A stretch of 32,400 nt of DNA. Origin: DASRDE01 sp035652755. Its GTDB lineage: Bacteria > Vulcanimicrobiota > Vulcanimicrobiia > Vulcanimicrobiales > Vulcanimicrobiaceae. The stretch covers positions 1 through 32,400 of the forward strand of contig DASRDE010000349.1 of assembly GCA_035652755.1 (NCBI GenBank), in the 5' to 3' direction. The position numbers were made by a program, and so were the translations under genes. Shown here piece by piece: positions 14,097 to 22,222 of the stretch (the stretch's first letter is position 1; the number at the start of each line of letters is the position of its first letter). The notes below the pieces were generated by a model. The model ran no database searches. It was given only the letters and a program-made list of their open reading frames with translations, and had not been told where the DNA came from.

Positions 14097-15523
14097 GGTT
14101 TGTGGAGGTAGGAGCCCTTGCCGTTGATGGCTTGCGACTCGACGGAGCGGATGCTCAGCGGAAGCGGCGCGTACTCCAAGCCCTTCAGCTGCGTACCGGC
14201 TGCAGCGCTGATGACGTAGTTCATCATCTTCTGCAGGTTGCTGAAATGCCCGCTGATCTGGCCTTTTCCGTAGAACAGCAGGTAGCTGTTGCCGACGATC
14301 GGATACGCGTTGGTCGAGGTCGGATCGTCGAAGCTGTTCGGGTCGACGAAGAACACGCACTCCGGACGCGAGCTTCCCAGACCGCCCGCAACCGGGTTAT
14401 CCGATGCACCGCCCATGATCGTCTTCATCGTATTGACGCCCGCTGCAACCGACGTTGCAACCGTCGCCGACGTGAAATTGCCCGAGTGGTTCTGCAGGCG
14501 CGCTTGCGTCAGTCCCGTTCCCGGAATATAAGCGCCTTCCGCGTAGCCCGTCGCGGCCTGTACCGCTTGGATCTCCGCGACGACGCCCGGATTGCCGCTC
14601 TCGCCGATGAAGTTGCCGCCCGTCGGCCCAAGCCAGTGCGTGCCCGTGCCGCGTCCCCACAGCGCCGAGTGACCCGGCGATTCATAGGGTGCCGCGTTGT
14701 ACGGCGCCGGCCACGTGCTGCCGCAGACCGTCTGCAGGTGGTTCTGGAAGAGGTAAGACGTACCGCTGCCGTCGCTGCGGTAAACGAACGTGATCGTGCT
14801 GTTCGAGTTGGCCTGGTGGCCGCCGTTATCCGCGGTAATCGCCGGATCGTTCCAGTTCGAAACCGTTCCGTTCGCGATCGCGCAGTACGTCCAGCGCGAG
14901 AGTTTCAGAACCTTCGTGCCCAAGCCCGTCAGGTTCGATTGATGATACGGGAATACGATGGGGCCCGCGATCGAGGCCATCTCGAACGGTTCGCCGAGCC
15001 CGCCGCCCTGCACGCCGCCTTCACGGACGCTCAGGTACGTCGAGTAATCCGTGGTAAGCATGCCTTGATCGGTGCCGGCAAAATCGGGCGGATCTTGGCG
15101 TCCGCCGAAACCGGTCGGCGTCTGTCCGAGCGCCGCACAAGGCGCCGTCGCCTGCGTGGTGCTTGCGCCCGTGTAGGTGGCGCGGCCGAAACCGCTGCCA
15201 GTCAAGCAGTAATAGATTCCCGCCGTTCCGCCGTAATGCGATTGATCGAACAGCGAATTGCTCGCCGGCAGCGGCTGATTATCGAACCAGTTGCCGACCG
15301 GTTGGGATGCACCATTGTATGCCTGCGCCGGGAACGTCGCCCCGCCGCCGTGCAGGTCGTTCGCAGACTGATCGTACCCTTTGGTCTGCGTCGTTGCGCC
15401 GCCGGCAACCGGGGCGCCGTGCAGGGATTGGCTGGAGACGGACGGCGAGGTGTTTCCACCGCCGCAGGCCGTCATGAGTAACGAAGGGATCGCTGCCAGC
15501 GCGATCGCTTTGGCTAGCCTCAT
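14081..15523 (-). CDS. PstS-like phosphate-binding lipoprotein, extended form
   Basis: PstS proteins capture phosphate outside the inner membrane for the PstCAB transporter. The 480-residue product has a lipobox LMTAC (Cys 20) and the family's ligand motifs in order: GGGATFPAQAYN (59-70), FAGTDQGM (about 148-155), VSNWNDPAI (221-229) and YRSDGSGTS (248-256). These match the GAGATFP, FGASD, ITNWNDP and RSDGSGT signatures. Usual PstS is about 320-370 residues; this one has extra segments, including an insertion around 72-130. No pstCAB genes lie in this window. The ATG has an AAGAGGA ribosome site. It is flanked by unrelated lipoproteins instead of transporter genes, so it may deliver phosphate to another partner or act as a surface binder. 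Confidence 0.85.
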   Translation of the reverse strand: MRLAKAIALAAIPSLLMTACGGGNTSPSVSSQSLHGAPVAGGATTQTKGYDQSANDLHGGGATFPAQAYNGASQPVGNWFDNQPLPASNSLFDQSHYGGTAGIYYCLTGSGFGRATYTGASTTQATAPCAALGQTPTGFGGRQDPPDFAGTDQGMLTTDYSTYLSVREGGVQGGGLGEPFEMASIAGPIVFPYHQSNLTGLGTKVLKLSRWTYCAIANGTVSNWNDPAITADNGGHQANSNSTITFVYRSDGSGTSYLFQNHLQTVCGSTWPAPYNAAPYESPGHSALWGRGTGTHWLGPTGGNFIGESGNPGVVAEIQAVQAATGYAEGAYIPGTGLTQARLQNHSGNFTSATVATSVAAGVNTMKTIMGGASDNPVAGGLGSSRPECVFFVDPNSFDDPTSTNAYPIVGNSYLLFYGKGQISGHFSNLQKMMNYVISAAAGTQLKGLEYAPLPLSIRSVESQAINGKGSYLHKPCFAP

Positions 15524-15554
15524 GGTCCTCTTCTTTCGAAGCGCTATGGGTGTT

Positions 15555-15611
15555 GATGTCGTCGCAGCGCCCCGGAAGCGCTGCGACATCCCGGCCGTAA
15601 AAAACGACCGG
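15555..15611 (-). promoter_or_regulatory. Two-hairpin leader upstream of the PstS-like gene
   Basis: On the minus strand an imperfect eight-base stem with a five-T loop (15591-15611) is followed by a perfect ten-pair stem (15561-15570 with 15578-15587). The second stem can also pair in an alternative, longer register from 15555 to 15590. Both lie in the 107-base gap before the PstS start. A terminator of the preceding gene or a leader control element are both possible. No obvious -35/-10 pair was seen here. Confidence 0.45.
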
Positions 15612-15630
15612 CCTTCTTTGTATGCTCGCA

Positions 15631-17520
15631 TCACGATCCGGACCCCGACAGTCCGACGGCGATGCCTGCGGGCGCGTTCAAGCCCGTCGCGGCGCCGGTT
15701 ATCGTTTGCACGGGCGAACCGCCCGACGCCGGATAGACGACAACGGTATTCGTCGATCCGTTTGCGACGTACATCAGCGAACCGGAAACGGCGAGCGGAA
15801 GCGCGGGCACGCCTTGGCCGACGATGATGTTCAGCGGCGTGCCCGTCAGATGCACCAGCGGCGGCACGTCGGTGGTCCCGCCGCCGGCACCGGCGGCGAA
15901 GACGTTGATCGCACCGGGCAAGGTGCCTTGCGCATTGCCGAACTGACTTTCATAGATCAATCCCGACGCGTCCAGCGCCAACCCGGCGACCGTTCCGTCG
16001 AACGGCGAAGCCGGGATGGTCGTCGTCGAGTCGCCGGGGATCGTGCGCGCGATCGTCACCGAAGGACCCGATGCGTTTGCCGGCGCGACGTAGATGCCCG
16101 GCGCGCTCGAAAGGAGCGTTTGCTGCAGCGAACCGTCGACGTAAAAGTTCCCGGCGCTGTCGGTTGCCAAGCCCGCGACCGAGCACGTGCATTCGCCCGA
16201 AAGCGAGATCGCCGGCTGCGTGAAGTTCCACGCCGTTATCGGAGATGCGTTCCCGGACGCGTTGGCCGTGTACACGAGCGCGGCGGTGTTGCCTTGCATC
16301 CCGGAAACGTTGGTGGTACCGATCGTCACGAGCTCGCCGCCCGGACCGATCGTCATCGCGACGGGCTCGATCGTCGTGTTCGAACCCGGATCGCCGCGCA
16401 GCGTGCTGGACGGCGACGCGTTCCCGGTGGCGTTGTAGGCGAATGTGTCGATCGTCCCGTCGTTGTAGCCGACGTGAAGCTGGCCGGAGGCATCGACCGC
16501 GATGCTCTCTGCGCCCTTGGATGAACTTAGCTGCAGCGTCCGAATCGGCGTGTTGTTGCCGTTGGCCGTGACCGGATACACGGTCACCGTCGCACCGTTG
16601 CCGCCGCTCGAGCCGCGATCCAGAACGTAAATCGCCGGCGCCAAACCGGTAGGCGTCGGAGACGGCGTCGGTGTCGGCGGGAACGTAAACGGTACGTCTA
16701 CCGTCGCGCTCAGTACCGGGCTGGAATTGTCGAGCGTCGCCGTGACGGCGAGCTGCGACTGGACGTTCTTGGATCCGTTGTACTTGAAGGCGAGCGGCGT
16801 GTACAAGGCCGTCTGCGCCGACGTCTTATGCTTTCCGAAGGTGACGGCATCACCGCCTCCGCTCAGCGTGACGGTTGCGGTCCCCGTGACTCCCAAAACC
16901 ACGTTGCCGCTTGCATCCACGGGCTGCACGACGATCGTGCCGTTTGCGGCTTTCCCGGGATCGAGCTGCGCGGGCGATACGATCAGCTGCAGCTGCGAGA
17001 TGATCGGGATCAAATTGAGGGCGACGCCGCCCGAGATGTTCAATGAGGCGGTTTGCGTGTTGACCGGAACTTGAACCGTACCCACCGCAAGGACCGAGCC
17101 GTGGCCATTCGTTGCCGAGTACAGCGTGACCGTGAATGCATCGATACCGTCGGCTCCGGTAACCGAGCCCGTGCAAACGTCGGCGCCGGACGAGAGCGAA
17201 CAATTCGGCGATCCCGCCGCGACGTTAATAATCGCCGGATTCTGCGGCGCGATCGCGTTGCCGTTGACGGCCGCGAGCACGATCCCGACCGACTGCGTGC
17301 CGCTCGAGATCGATGTAGGACGGCGTCCGGCGCCGGATGATGGAGCGGGCGTCGGAACGGTGATGCTGACGTTGACGGTTTGCGGCGCACCGCCGCCGTT
17401 CGGCGACGGGGGCACGTACGTGCGTTGCGAACCGCTCGGCCCGCCCGAACCGCCGCACGCGCTGGTAAGGAAGACCGCCGTTAGCGGAAGCGCCAGAAAG
17501 AGCCAGCGGAGCACGCGCAT
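15631..17520 (-). CDS. Large secreted lipoprotein with Ig-like region and beta-propeller
   Basis: The 629-residue protein has a signal peptide ending TSAC (Cys 22). After a Gly/Ser/Pro linker, residues about 45-285 look like beta-sandwich repeats (for example QLQLIVSPAQLDPGKAANGTIVVQPVDASGNVVLGVTG split into strands, with Big-like spacing). A TPTPSPTPT linker (about 289-297) leads into a propeller with blades such as IYVLDRGSSGGNGATVTVY, SIAVDASGQLHVGYNDG, GLATDSAGNFYVDG and SLMYVANGSTNTVVVYP. No catalytic residues stand out. Its ATG directly abuts the stop of the upstream lipoprotein gene. It probably acts as a surface or periplasmic binding protein; ligand unknown. Confidence 0.75.
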   Translation of the reverse strand: MRVLRWLFLALPLTAVFLTSACGGSGGPSGSQRTYVPPSPNGGGAPQTVNVSITVPTPAPSSGAGRRPTSISSGTQSVGIVLAAVNGNAIAPQNPAIINVAAGSPNCSLSSGADVCTGSVTGADGIDAFTVTLYSATNGHGSVLAVGTVQVPVNTQTASLNISGGVALNLIPIISQLQLIVSPAQLDPGKAANGTIVVQPVDASGNVVLGVTGTATVTLSGGGDAVTFGKHKTSAQTALYTPLAFKYNGSKNVQSQLAVTATLDNSSPVLSATVDVPFTFPPTPTPSPTPTGLAPAIYVLDRGSSGGNGATVTVYPVTANGNNTPIRTLQLSSSKGAESIAVDASGQLHVGYNDGTIDTFAYNATGNASPSSTLRGDPGSNTTIEPVAMTIGPGGELVTIGTTNVSGMQGNTAALVYTANASGNASPITAWNFTQPAISLSGECTCSVAGLATDSAGNFYVDGSLQQTLLSSAPGIYVAPANASGPSVTIARTIPGDSTTTIPASPFDGTVAGLALDASGLIYESQFGNAQGTLPGAINVFAAGAGGGTTDVPPLVHLTGTPLNIIVGQGVPALPLAVSGSLMYVANGSTNTVVVYPASGGSPVQTITGAATGLNAPAGIAVGLSGSGS

Positions 17521-18720
17521 TTAGTACGTCCCCGCAAATGCATCGGACGTCGTCACGTCCGCCTGTCCGTTCGCACCGGCTATTTGCGGCGTCTGCGACG
17601 CGCTCTGCGGATACGCTGCCTCGTACGCGGGATAATCGAAACCGGCGGCATAGACGAAGTACGGTGCCTGCGAGCAGATCGTCGGCTCTCCGTTCGGACC
17701 GATCGAGTCCGGCACGGTGACGGCGTGTACGCCCGCGCCCTTGACGAAGAACGTATAAAAGACCGGCTGCAGGATGGCGCCGCTGCAGACGGGCGAACCC
17801 GCGATGCCTTCTTGGATGAATGCGAGCGTTTCGGTCACGCCGGCGGGGACGTTCAGAACGATCGTCCCGCCGCCGCGCGCATCGCTCGCGAATTGCGGCG
17901 TCGGGAACGGCGGCAGTCCGGCCGTCGACGTCAGTTTGGCGTTTGCGCTGAGCGTCGGTACGGGCGACTGGCTCGGACTGGGCTGCGGCGTGGGCGTGCT
18001 GTTCGGCCCGTAAAAGTTCGGAGGAACGGCAACGTCCAAACGATACGTCCCGGTCACCGGGGCCACAGCGAAGTCGGTAAAGCCGGTGGAATATCCGACG
18101 AATCCCGCGGTGGTTTGATCAGGAGACGGGCTCGGAAAGGCGGGGGGACCGCCGTAGTATTGCAGGTTGGCCAAAAACTGCCCGGTCTTAAAATCGCCGT
18201 ACGGAAGTACTGCGTCGAGCGGCTGAAAATACGCGTGAAAGAGCTGCGGTTGTCCGGTTACCGGCGCGGAGTTCGAGTTGCACGGGCAGAACCCGTAGCC
18301 GAACGCACCGGTCGTTGCAAACGGCAGCGCCTGGTTATAACCGGTCGCATTCTGCGTATCGAAGGTTTGCTGCGTGATGCGGTTGGTGTTGAAATCCGCG
18401 CGTGCGAGCGTCGTCAGCGGCGGCGAGATGCTGCTCGAGATCGTTTGGCTTGCGATCGCGAACCCCGCGGGTCCGGTAATTGCCGGAATGTTGTAGAGCG
18501 TCCCCGACAGCCCATTGCTTTGACGCAGCGTTTCGACCACGTTGAGCCCGGGCTTGGATTGTCCCTGATTGGAGATGGTCGCCACGCCGACCGCGACCTG
18601 CAGCGTGTTCGACGCGACGGGATCGACGCTCTGTTGAACGGGAAGGCCCGTTGCCGCCTGCGAGCATGCCGCAAGCACGAGCGCAGCCGCGGCCGCCATC
18701 GATGCGCGGAAAAACGCCAT
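17521..18720 (-). CDS. Hypothetical secreted lipoprotein coupled to the TonB receptor
   Basis: I do not recognise this 399-residue protein. It begins with a signal peptide ending LAAC (Cys 19). A Pro-rich TPTPQPSPSQSPVPT linker (around 245) separates two halves. The first contains VSNT-like strands and a FGYGFCPCNSNSAP segment with paired cysteines; the second contains a beta-rich part (GGTIVLNVPAGVTETLAFIQE, then FYTFFVKGAGVHAVTVPDSIG) that could be an Ig-like domain. The ATG overlaps the stop of the TonB-dependent receptor gene as TGATG, and the next lipoprotein starts right after its stop. Tight coupling suggests it is a partner of the receptor, in the way SusD-like lipoproteins pair with SusC, though no sequence likeness to SusD is visible. 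Confidence 0.7.
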   Translation of the reverse strand: MAFFRASMAAAAALVLAACSQAATGLPVQQSVDPVASNTLQVAVGVATISNQGQSKPGLNVVETLRQSNGLSGTLYNIPAITGPAGFAIASQTISSSISPPLTTLARADFNTNRITQQTFDTQNATGYNQALPFATTGAFGYGFCPCNSNSAPVTGQPQLFHAYFQPLDAVLPYGDFKTGQFLANLQYYGGPPAFPSPSPDQTTAGFVGYSTGFTDFAVAPVTGTYRLDVAVPPNFYGPNSTPTPQPSPSQSPVPTLSANAKLTSTAGLPPFPTPQFASDARGGGTIVLNVPAGVTETLAFIQEGIAGSPVCSGAILQPVFYTFFVKGAGVHAVTVPDSIGPNGEPTICSQAPYFVYAAGFDYPAYEAAYPQSASQTPQIAGANGQADVTTSDAFAGTY

Positions 18721-21700
18721 CACAATTTCACCTGATAGTACAGCCGCGCTTGAATCGGCTGCAGGTTGGGATAGAGATCGTATGGATAACCAGGTCCCAG
18801 CACGGTGTCCGGACGCCCGTACGGCGCCGTGTTATAGGCGCAAGGTGCGCTGCCGTAGTTTTGGCCGCTTACGACGGGCGCGCCGTAACACGTGTTGAGC
18901 AGCGGAATGTTGATGACTTGATTGGTCAAGTTCTGCACTTGCAGCCCCAGCGTGTAGGGTTTGCCTGGGGGCGACCACTCGAAGGTCATGTCGAGCGTGT
19001 AGCGGGGCGCGGAGAGGTAGCCTCCGGCGTTAACCGCTTCTTGGATGCCCCGCGTCGCCGCGATGTTCGGATTGGTGCACGTGCCCGGGTTTTCCGGATC
19101 GACGTAATTGGGCGACGTCGTGAACCACGCGTTCAGATCGGTCGTCGGAACGATGACGGCTTTGCCGTTGCAAAAGACTGCCGAGTAGTATCCCGCACCG
19201 TACGGGTACCCGACGTTGAACGACACGACGGGCGCAACGCGAAAACCTTGCGCGTTGTGGTAGCTCAGTGCAACCGTCGACTGAAACGGCGAAAGGTCGG
19301 GCGAGCGGAAGAGCTGGCCGGTTGCAAGCGCGGGCGGGGTCAGAAATCCCCCGGGCGGCTCGTTTCCGAACTGGTTGATGTACGTCGCACCCGCCTGAAT
19401 CGACCATCCGACCGGCACCATCTTGGTGTAGATAAGCTCCAGGCCGGTGGCGATCTGCGATCCGCCGTTGGAATACGCCGTATTACCGTAGATCGGTGCG
19501 CCGGTGTTCGCGTTGATGCCGATGACGTTGGCGGTCTGTTCGACGATGTCGTAACCGCGCCGGAAGAACGGCGTGACCTTCGTCGCCGATCCGTCGCGAA
19601 ACTCGTGAGCCCATGAGAGATCGATGTTGGTGAACGTCGCGCCGTGCAGCTGGGTCCCCAGCGGCTGCGCTCCGAAACGGTAGTCGCGCACGAGCCAATA
19701 GAGCTGCTGCGCGTAGTTCGCGCACTGCTGCGTCCCGGTCAGCCCGCACCACATCGCCGGCTTGCCGGTCGTGTTGTCGTACGACGGCACGTTTTGGAAC
19801 GCAAGGTACGGGTCCATCGAAATATTCGACGATACAAGACTGGGCAGCGGAACCGAGAGCGTGTGACCGAACCCCGCGCGAACGACGTCGCGGCGGCCCA
19901 TCGTATCGGTGAGTCCCACGTGCGGCTCGAGCTGGCGCTGATGCGCGGCGGCGTTGACGCCCGGCGGATTGCTCGGGTCGAACGGAATCAAGAAGTTGTA
20001 GCCGTCGTAGCGCGCGCCGAGTTCGGCTTTGTAGCGCTCACCCAAACGCACATCGTCCTGCACGAAGATGCCGTAGATCTGCTGGCTGGCGGTCGGAACG
20101 TCTTCTTCCAACGGCATGCGCGCGCCGCCGGGGAAAAACTGCGCGAGGTAGCCGCAGTTCGAAAGAATCTGCAGCACGAGGCACTGAGACGGCGTGAAGA
20201 AGTCTTGTTCGAGCCCCGAGGGCGAGTACGGATTGTAATTCGGCGCGGTCGACGGATTGAAGTTGCTGCCGTTTCCGGGAATAAAGAGCGGCAGCGGAGC
20301 ACCCGGGTGGAGCACCGGATAGAGCACGCCGGCCGGATTGGTGAACGCTGTATAGGTCGTCGCGTTGAACACGGTCCCGTACGGACGCGCGAATTCGTAG
20401 CTGCCGCCGATCTTGACGAGATTGCGCGGTCCCCATTGTGCGGTATAGTCGGTCGACGCGCCCGAACGGATGCCGCCGTACGGCTGTGCGAGCACACCCT
20501 GCGTCGGCAACTCCTGCGACTGCTGCGAGAACGCGCGGTAGAATCGGATGCCGAAGAGCGACGCTCCGCCGATCGCGTCGTCGAACTCGAACTTATAAGC
20601 GGTAAATGGGCTGTACAATCGATCGGGCTGCGGCACGAGCGCCGCGGCGTTCGCTTGTCCGGGATAAAGCGGCACGATCGATTGGCAAAAGATGTTCTGC
20701 GCGGCAGAGTTGGGCGGCGCGTCGGGCGTGCCGATCGGCGGAAGCTGCGGGCAGGTGCCTTGCAGCGGGTAGACGCCCGGGCCGCCGGATGCGTACGTCA
20801 AACCGTTGGAGCCGCCGTAATCGAGATCTTGCTTGATCGCCTGACCTTGATAGAAGAACTGGAGCCGCTGGCGCTTGAGCTTGCCGAAGCGGTAGATCAA
20901 ATTGTCGACGTAGTCGTTGGATCCGATGAACGCGGGGCTGAAAAAGACAAGGTTCGGATCGACGAGGGTTCCGAGGGTCGCCGCGTTCGTACCGCGCGTA
21001 CCGAGCGTATTGGCAGCAGCCAGCGAATTTCCGTACGCGTAATTGCGGCGCACGCCCAAGTACGAAAAGTAATTCGAGAGGTTCTGCTTGGGATCGGCCC
21101 AGCTGTCTTCAAAGGCGAGCTGGTGATCGTACGCCGGTCCGCCGTCTTCGATGTCGAGCCGCGCAGTGCCGGGATACGCGCCGTGCTTGGCCGTGAGAAT
21201 CACCAAACCGGTGCCCGTGTTTCCGTGCGCGGCGTCGCCTCCGCCGGGAATCAACTGCACGCTGCCCACGCCGTTGAGCAGGCTGAAGTTGTCGATGTTC
21301 TGCAGCGTGTTCTGCAGGTTGGGCGAGGGCGCGGTATAGTCGATGCCCTCGAACTCGTAGCCCGCCTCGAAGGCAAAGCCGCCCCGGATGGCCACGGTTC
21401 CGGACTTGTCGATCGTCACGCTCGGGATGCTGCGCAGCAGCGTGGTCTCGTCGGCGTTGAATTCCTTGCCCTGCACCATCTGAATCTGCGATCCGGTCAC
21501 GGTGTAGGTGTCCGTGGTCATGCCGGGCTGGAAGGCGCTTCCGACCGAACGGGCATGCACCGAAGCAATCGTCGCCAAGCCCGCCGAAAGCTGCTGATTG
21601 ACGTGGAGTACGCCGCCCGCGAAGAGCGTGATGCCGGGAATCGAGACCGCCGTATATCCGGCCTTAGAAAAGGAAAGGCTGTACGTGTCGGCCAGGATGC

Positions 21701-21932
21701 CCAGAAAGGTGTAATCGCCTCTGGAGTCCGTGACCGTCGTGTACTGCCCGCTCGCCGAGTGTGCGATGACCCGCACGTTGGCAATCGGGCGGTTGGTCTT
21801 GGCGTCGGTTACGGTGCCGGTAATCTCGCCGGCGGATGCTTGTGCCAATGCGCAGGGCGCGCCGCTCCAAAGCACAGCAACCAGTACCGTGAGACAAAAC
21901 AGAAGTCCACGCAAGTGCAACGGTAGCTCCAA
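18720..21932 (-). CDS. TonB-dependent receptor with N-terminal carboxypeptidase-regulatory domain
   Basis: This 1070-residue outer-membrane receptor imports a ligand using energy from TonB. It has a signal peptide (about 1-30, ending ALAQA), then a carboxypeptidase-regulatory-like domain (about 34-115: GEITGTVTDAKTNRPIANVRV, DSRGDYTFLGILADTYSLSF). A plug domain follows (LLRSIPSVTIDKSGTVAIRGG, VGSVQLIPGGGDAAHGNTGTGLV). The remainder is a long beta-barrel rich in Tyr, Asn and aromatic strands, ending YYQVKL. The layout is that of the Oar/SusC-like group. The start is a TTG without a clear ribosome site, so it is uncertain by a few codons. Lipoproteins and a PstS-like protein follow on the same strand. 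No TonB box is evident; substrate unknown. Confidence 0.9.
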   Translation of the reverse strand: MELPLHLRGLLFCLTVLVAVLWSGAPCALAQASAGEITGTVTDAKTNRPIANVRVIAHSASGQYTTVTDSRGDYTFLGILADTYSLSFSKAGYTAVSIPGITLFAGGVLHVNQQLSAGLATIASVHARSVGSAFQPGMTTDTYTVTGSQIQMVQGKEFNADETTLLRSIPSVTIDKSGTVAIRGGFAFEAGYEFEGIDYTAPSPNLQNTLQNIDNFSLLNGVGSVQLIPGGGDAAHGNTGTGLVILTAKHGAYPGTARLDIEDGGPAYDHQLAFEDSWADPKQNLSNYFSYLGVRRNYAYGNSLAAANTLGTRGTNAATLGTLVDPNLVFFSPAFIGSNDYVDNLIYRFGKLKRQRLQFFYQGQAIKQDLDYGGSNGLTYASGGPGVYPLQGTCPQLPPIGTPDAPPNSAAQNIFCQSIVPLYPGQANAAALVPQPDRLYSPFTAYKFEFDDAIGGASLFGIRFYRAFSQQSQELPTQGVLAQPYGGIRSGASTDYTAQWGPRNLVKIGGSYEFARPYGTVFNATTYTAFTNPAGVLYPVLHPGAPLPLFIPGNGSNFNPSTAPNYNPYSPSGLEQDFFTPSQCLVLQILSNCGYLAQFFPGGARMPLEEDVPTASQQIYGIFVQDDVRLGERYKAELGARYDGYNFLIPFDPSNPPGVNAAAHQRQLEPHVGLTDTMGRRDVVRAGFGHTLSVPLPSLVSSNISMDPYLAFQNVPSYDNTTGKPAMWCGLTGTQQCANYAQQLYWLVRDYRFGAQPLGTQLHGATFTNIDLSWAHEFRDGSATKVTPFFRRGYDIVEQTANVIGINANTGAPIYGNTAYSNGGSQIATGLELIYTKMVPVGWSIQAGATYINQFGNEPPGGFLTPPALATGQLFRSPDLSPFQSTVALSYHNAQGFRVAPVVSFNVGYPYGAGYYSAVFCNGKAVIVPTTDLNAWFTTSPNYVDPENPGTCTNPNIAATRGIQEAVNAGGYLSAPRYTLDMTFEWSPPGKPYTLGLQVQNLTNQVINIPLLNTCYGAPVVSGQNYGSAPCAYNTAPYGRPDTVLGPGYPYDLYPNLQPIQARLYYQVKL

Positions 21933-22054
21933 GACTGCAGCGAACCAACCTCGGCGCCGCCAATGCGAACGCTGGGGTGATCCGTGACCGAAGTGTACTT
22001 GCGCAGAATTAGGATTGAATTAAGACGGCATTACTTGCAGATTAGCCGCGGCCG
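21933..22054. other. Intergenic region upstream of the TonB receptor gene
   Basis: This stretch is AT-richer than its surroundings, with TTAATTCAATCCTAATTC on the minus strand, which could host a promoter for the receptor operon, though no -35/-10 pair is convincing. Next to the metallothionein stop there is a short palindromic element centred on GTTAAC with partial GGCC arms. No gene seen. Confidence 0.3.
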
Positions 22055-22222
22055 TTAACGGGCCTCACATTGCGGATGGTGGCAGCGGCAGCGCGCGGGC
22101 GCCGCCAGATCCGCGCCGGTCTCGTCGTCCCGGCAGGCACTGCTGCAGAATTGCTCGGCCGGTTCCACCGCACAGGTGCACGGATGGTGCGCGCACTGCG
22201 CTTTGGCGTTCAGTTCATCCAT
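22055..22222 (-). CDS. Bacterial metallothionein-like small zinc-binding protein
   Basis: The 55-residue protein has eight cysteines (10, 15, 17, 26, 30, 45, 47, 52) and paired histidines at 12-13 and 48-49. The spacing CAHHPCTC, then FCSSAC, then CRCHHPQC resembles the SmtA/BmtA family, where CxxxxCxC, YCSxxCA and CxCxxxxC bind a zinc or cadmium cluster around a small zinc-finger fold. The probable role is to buffer or store zinc, cadmium or copper. The ATG lies inside the last codons of lysS (eight-base overlap), so translation is coupled to lysyl-tRNA synthetase, an unusual partner. No metal-sensor operator is visible upstream. The start is chosen because the alternative upstream frame lies entirely within lysS. 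Confidence 0.8.
   Translation of the reverse strand: MDELNAKAQCAHHPCTCAVEPAEQFCSSACRDDETGADLAAPARCRCHHPQCEAR

Noticed and set aside
19644..21926. Plus-strand open frame of 760 codons antisense to the TonB receptor
   Set aside because: Composition is Arg/Val/Glu-rich shadow sequence; the minus-strand receptor has clear signal, plug and barrel features.
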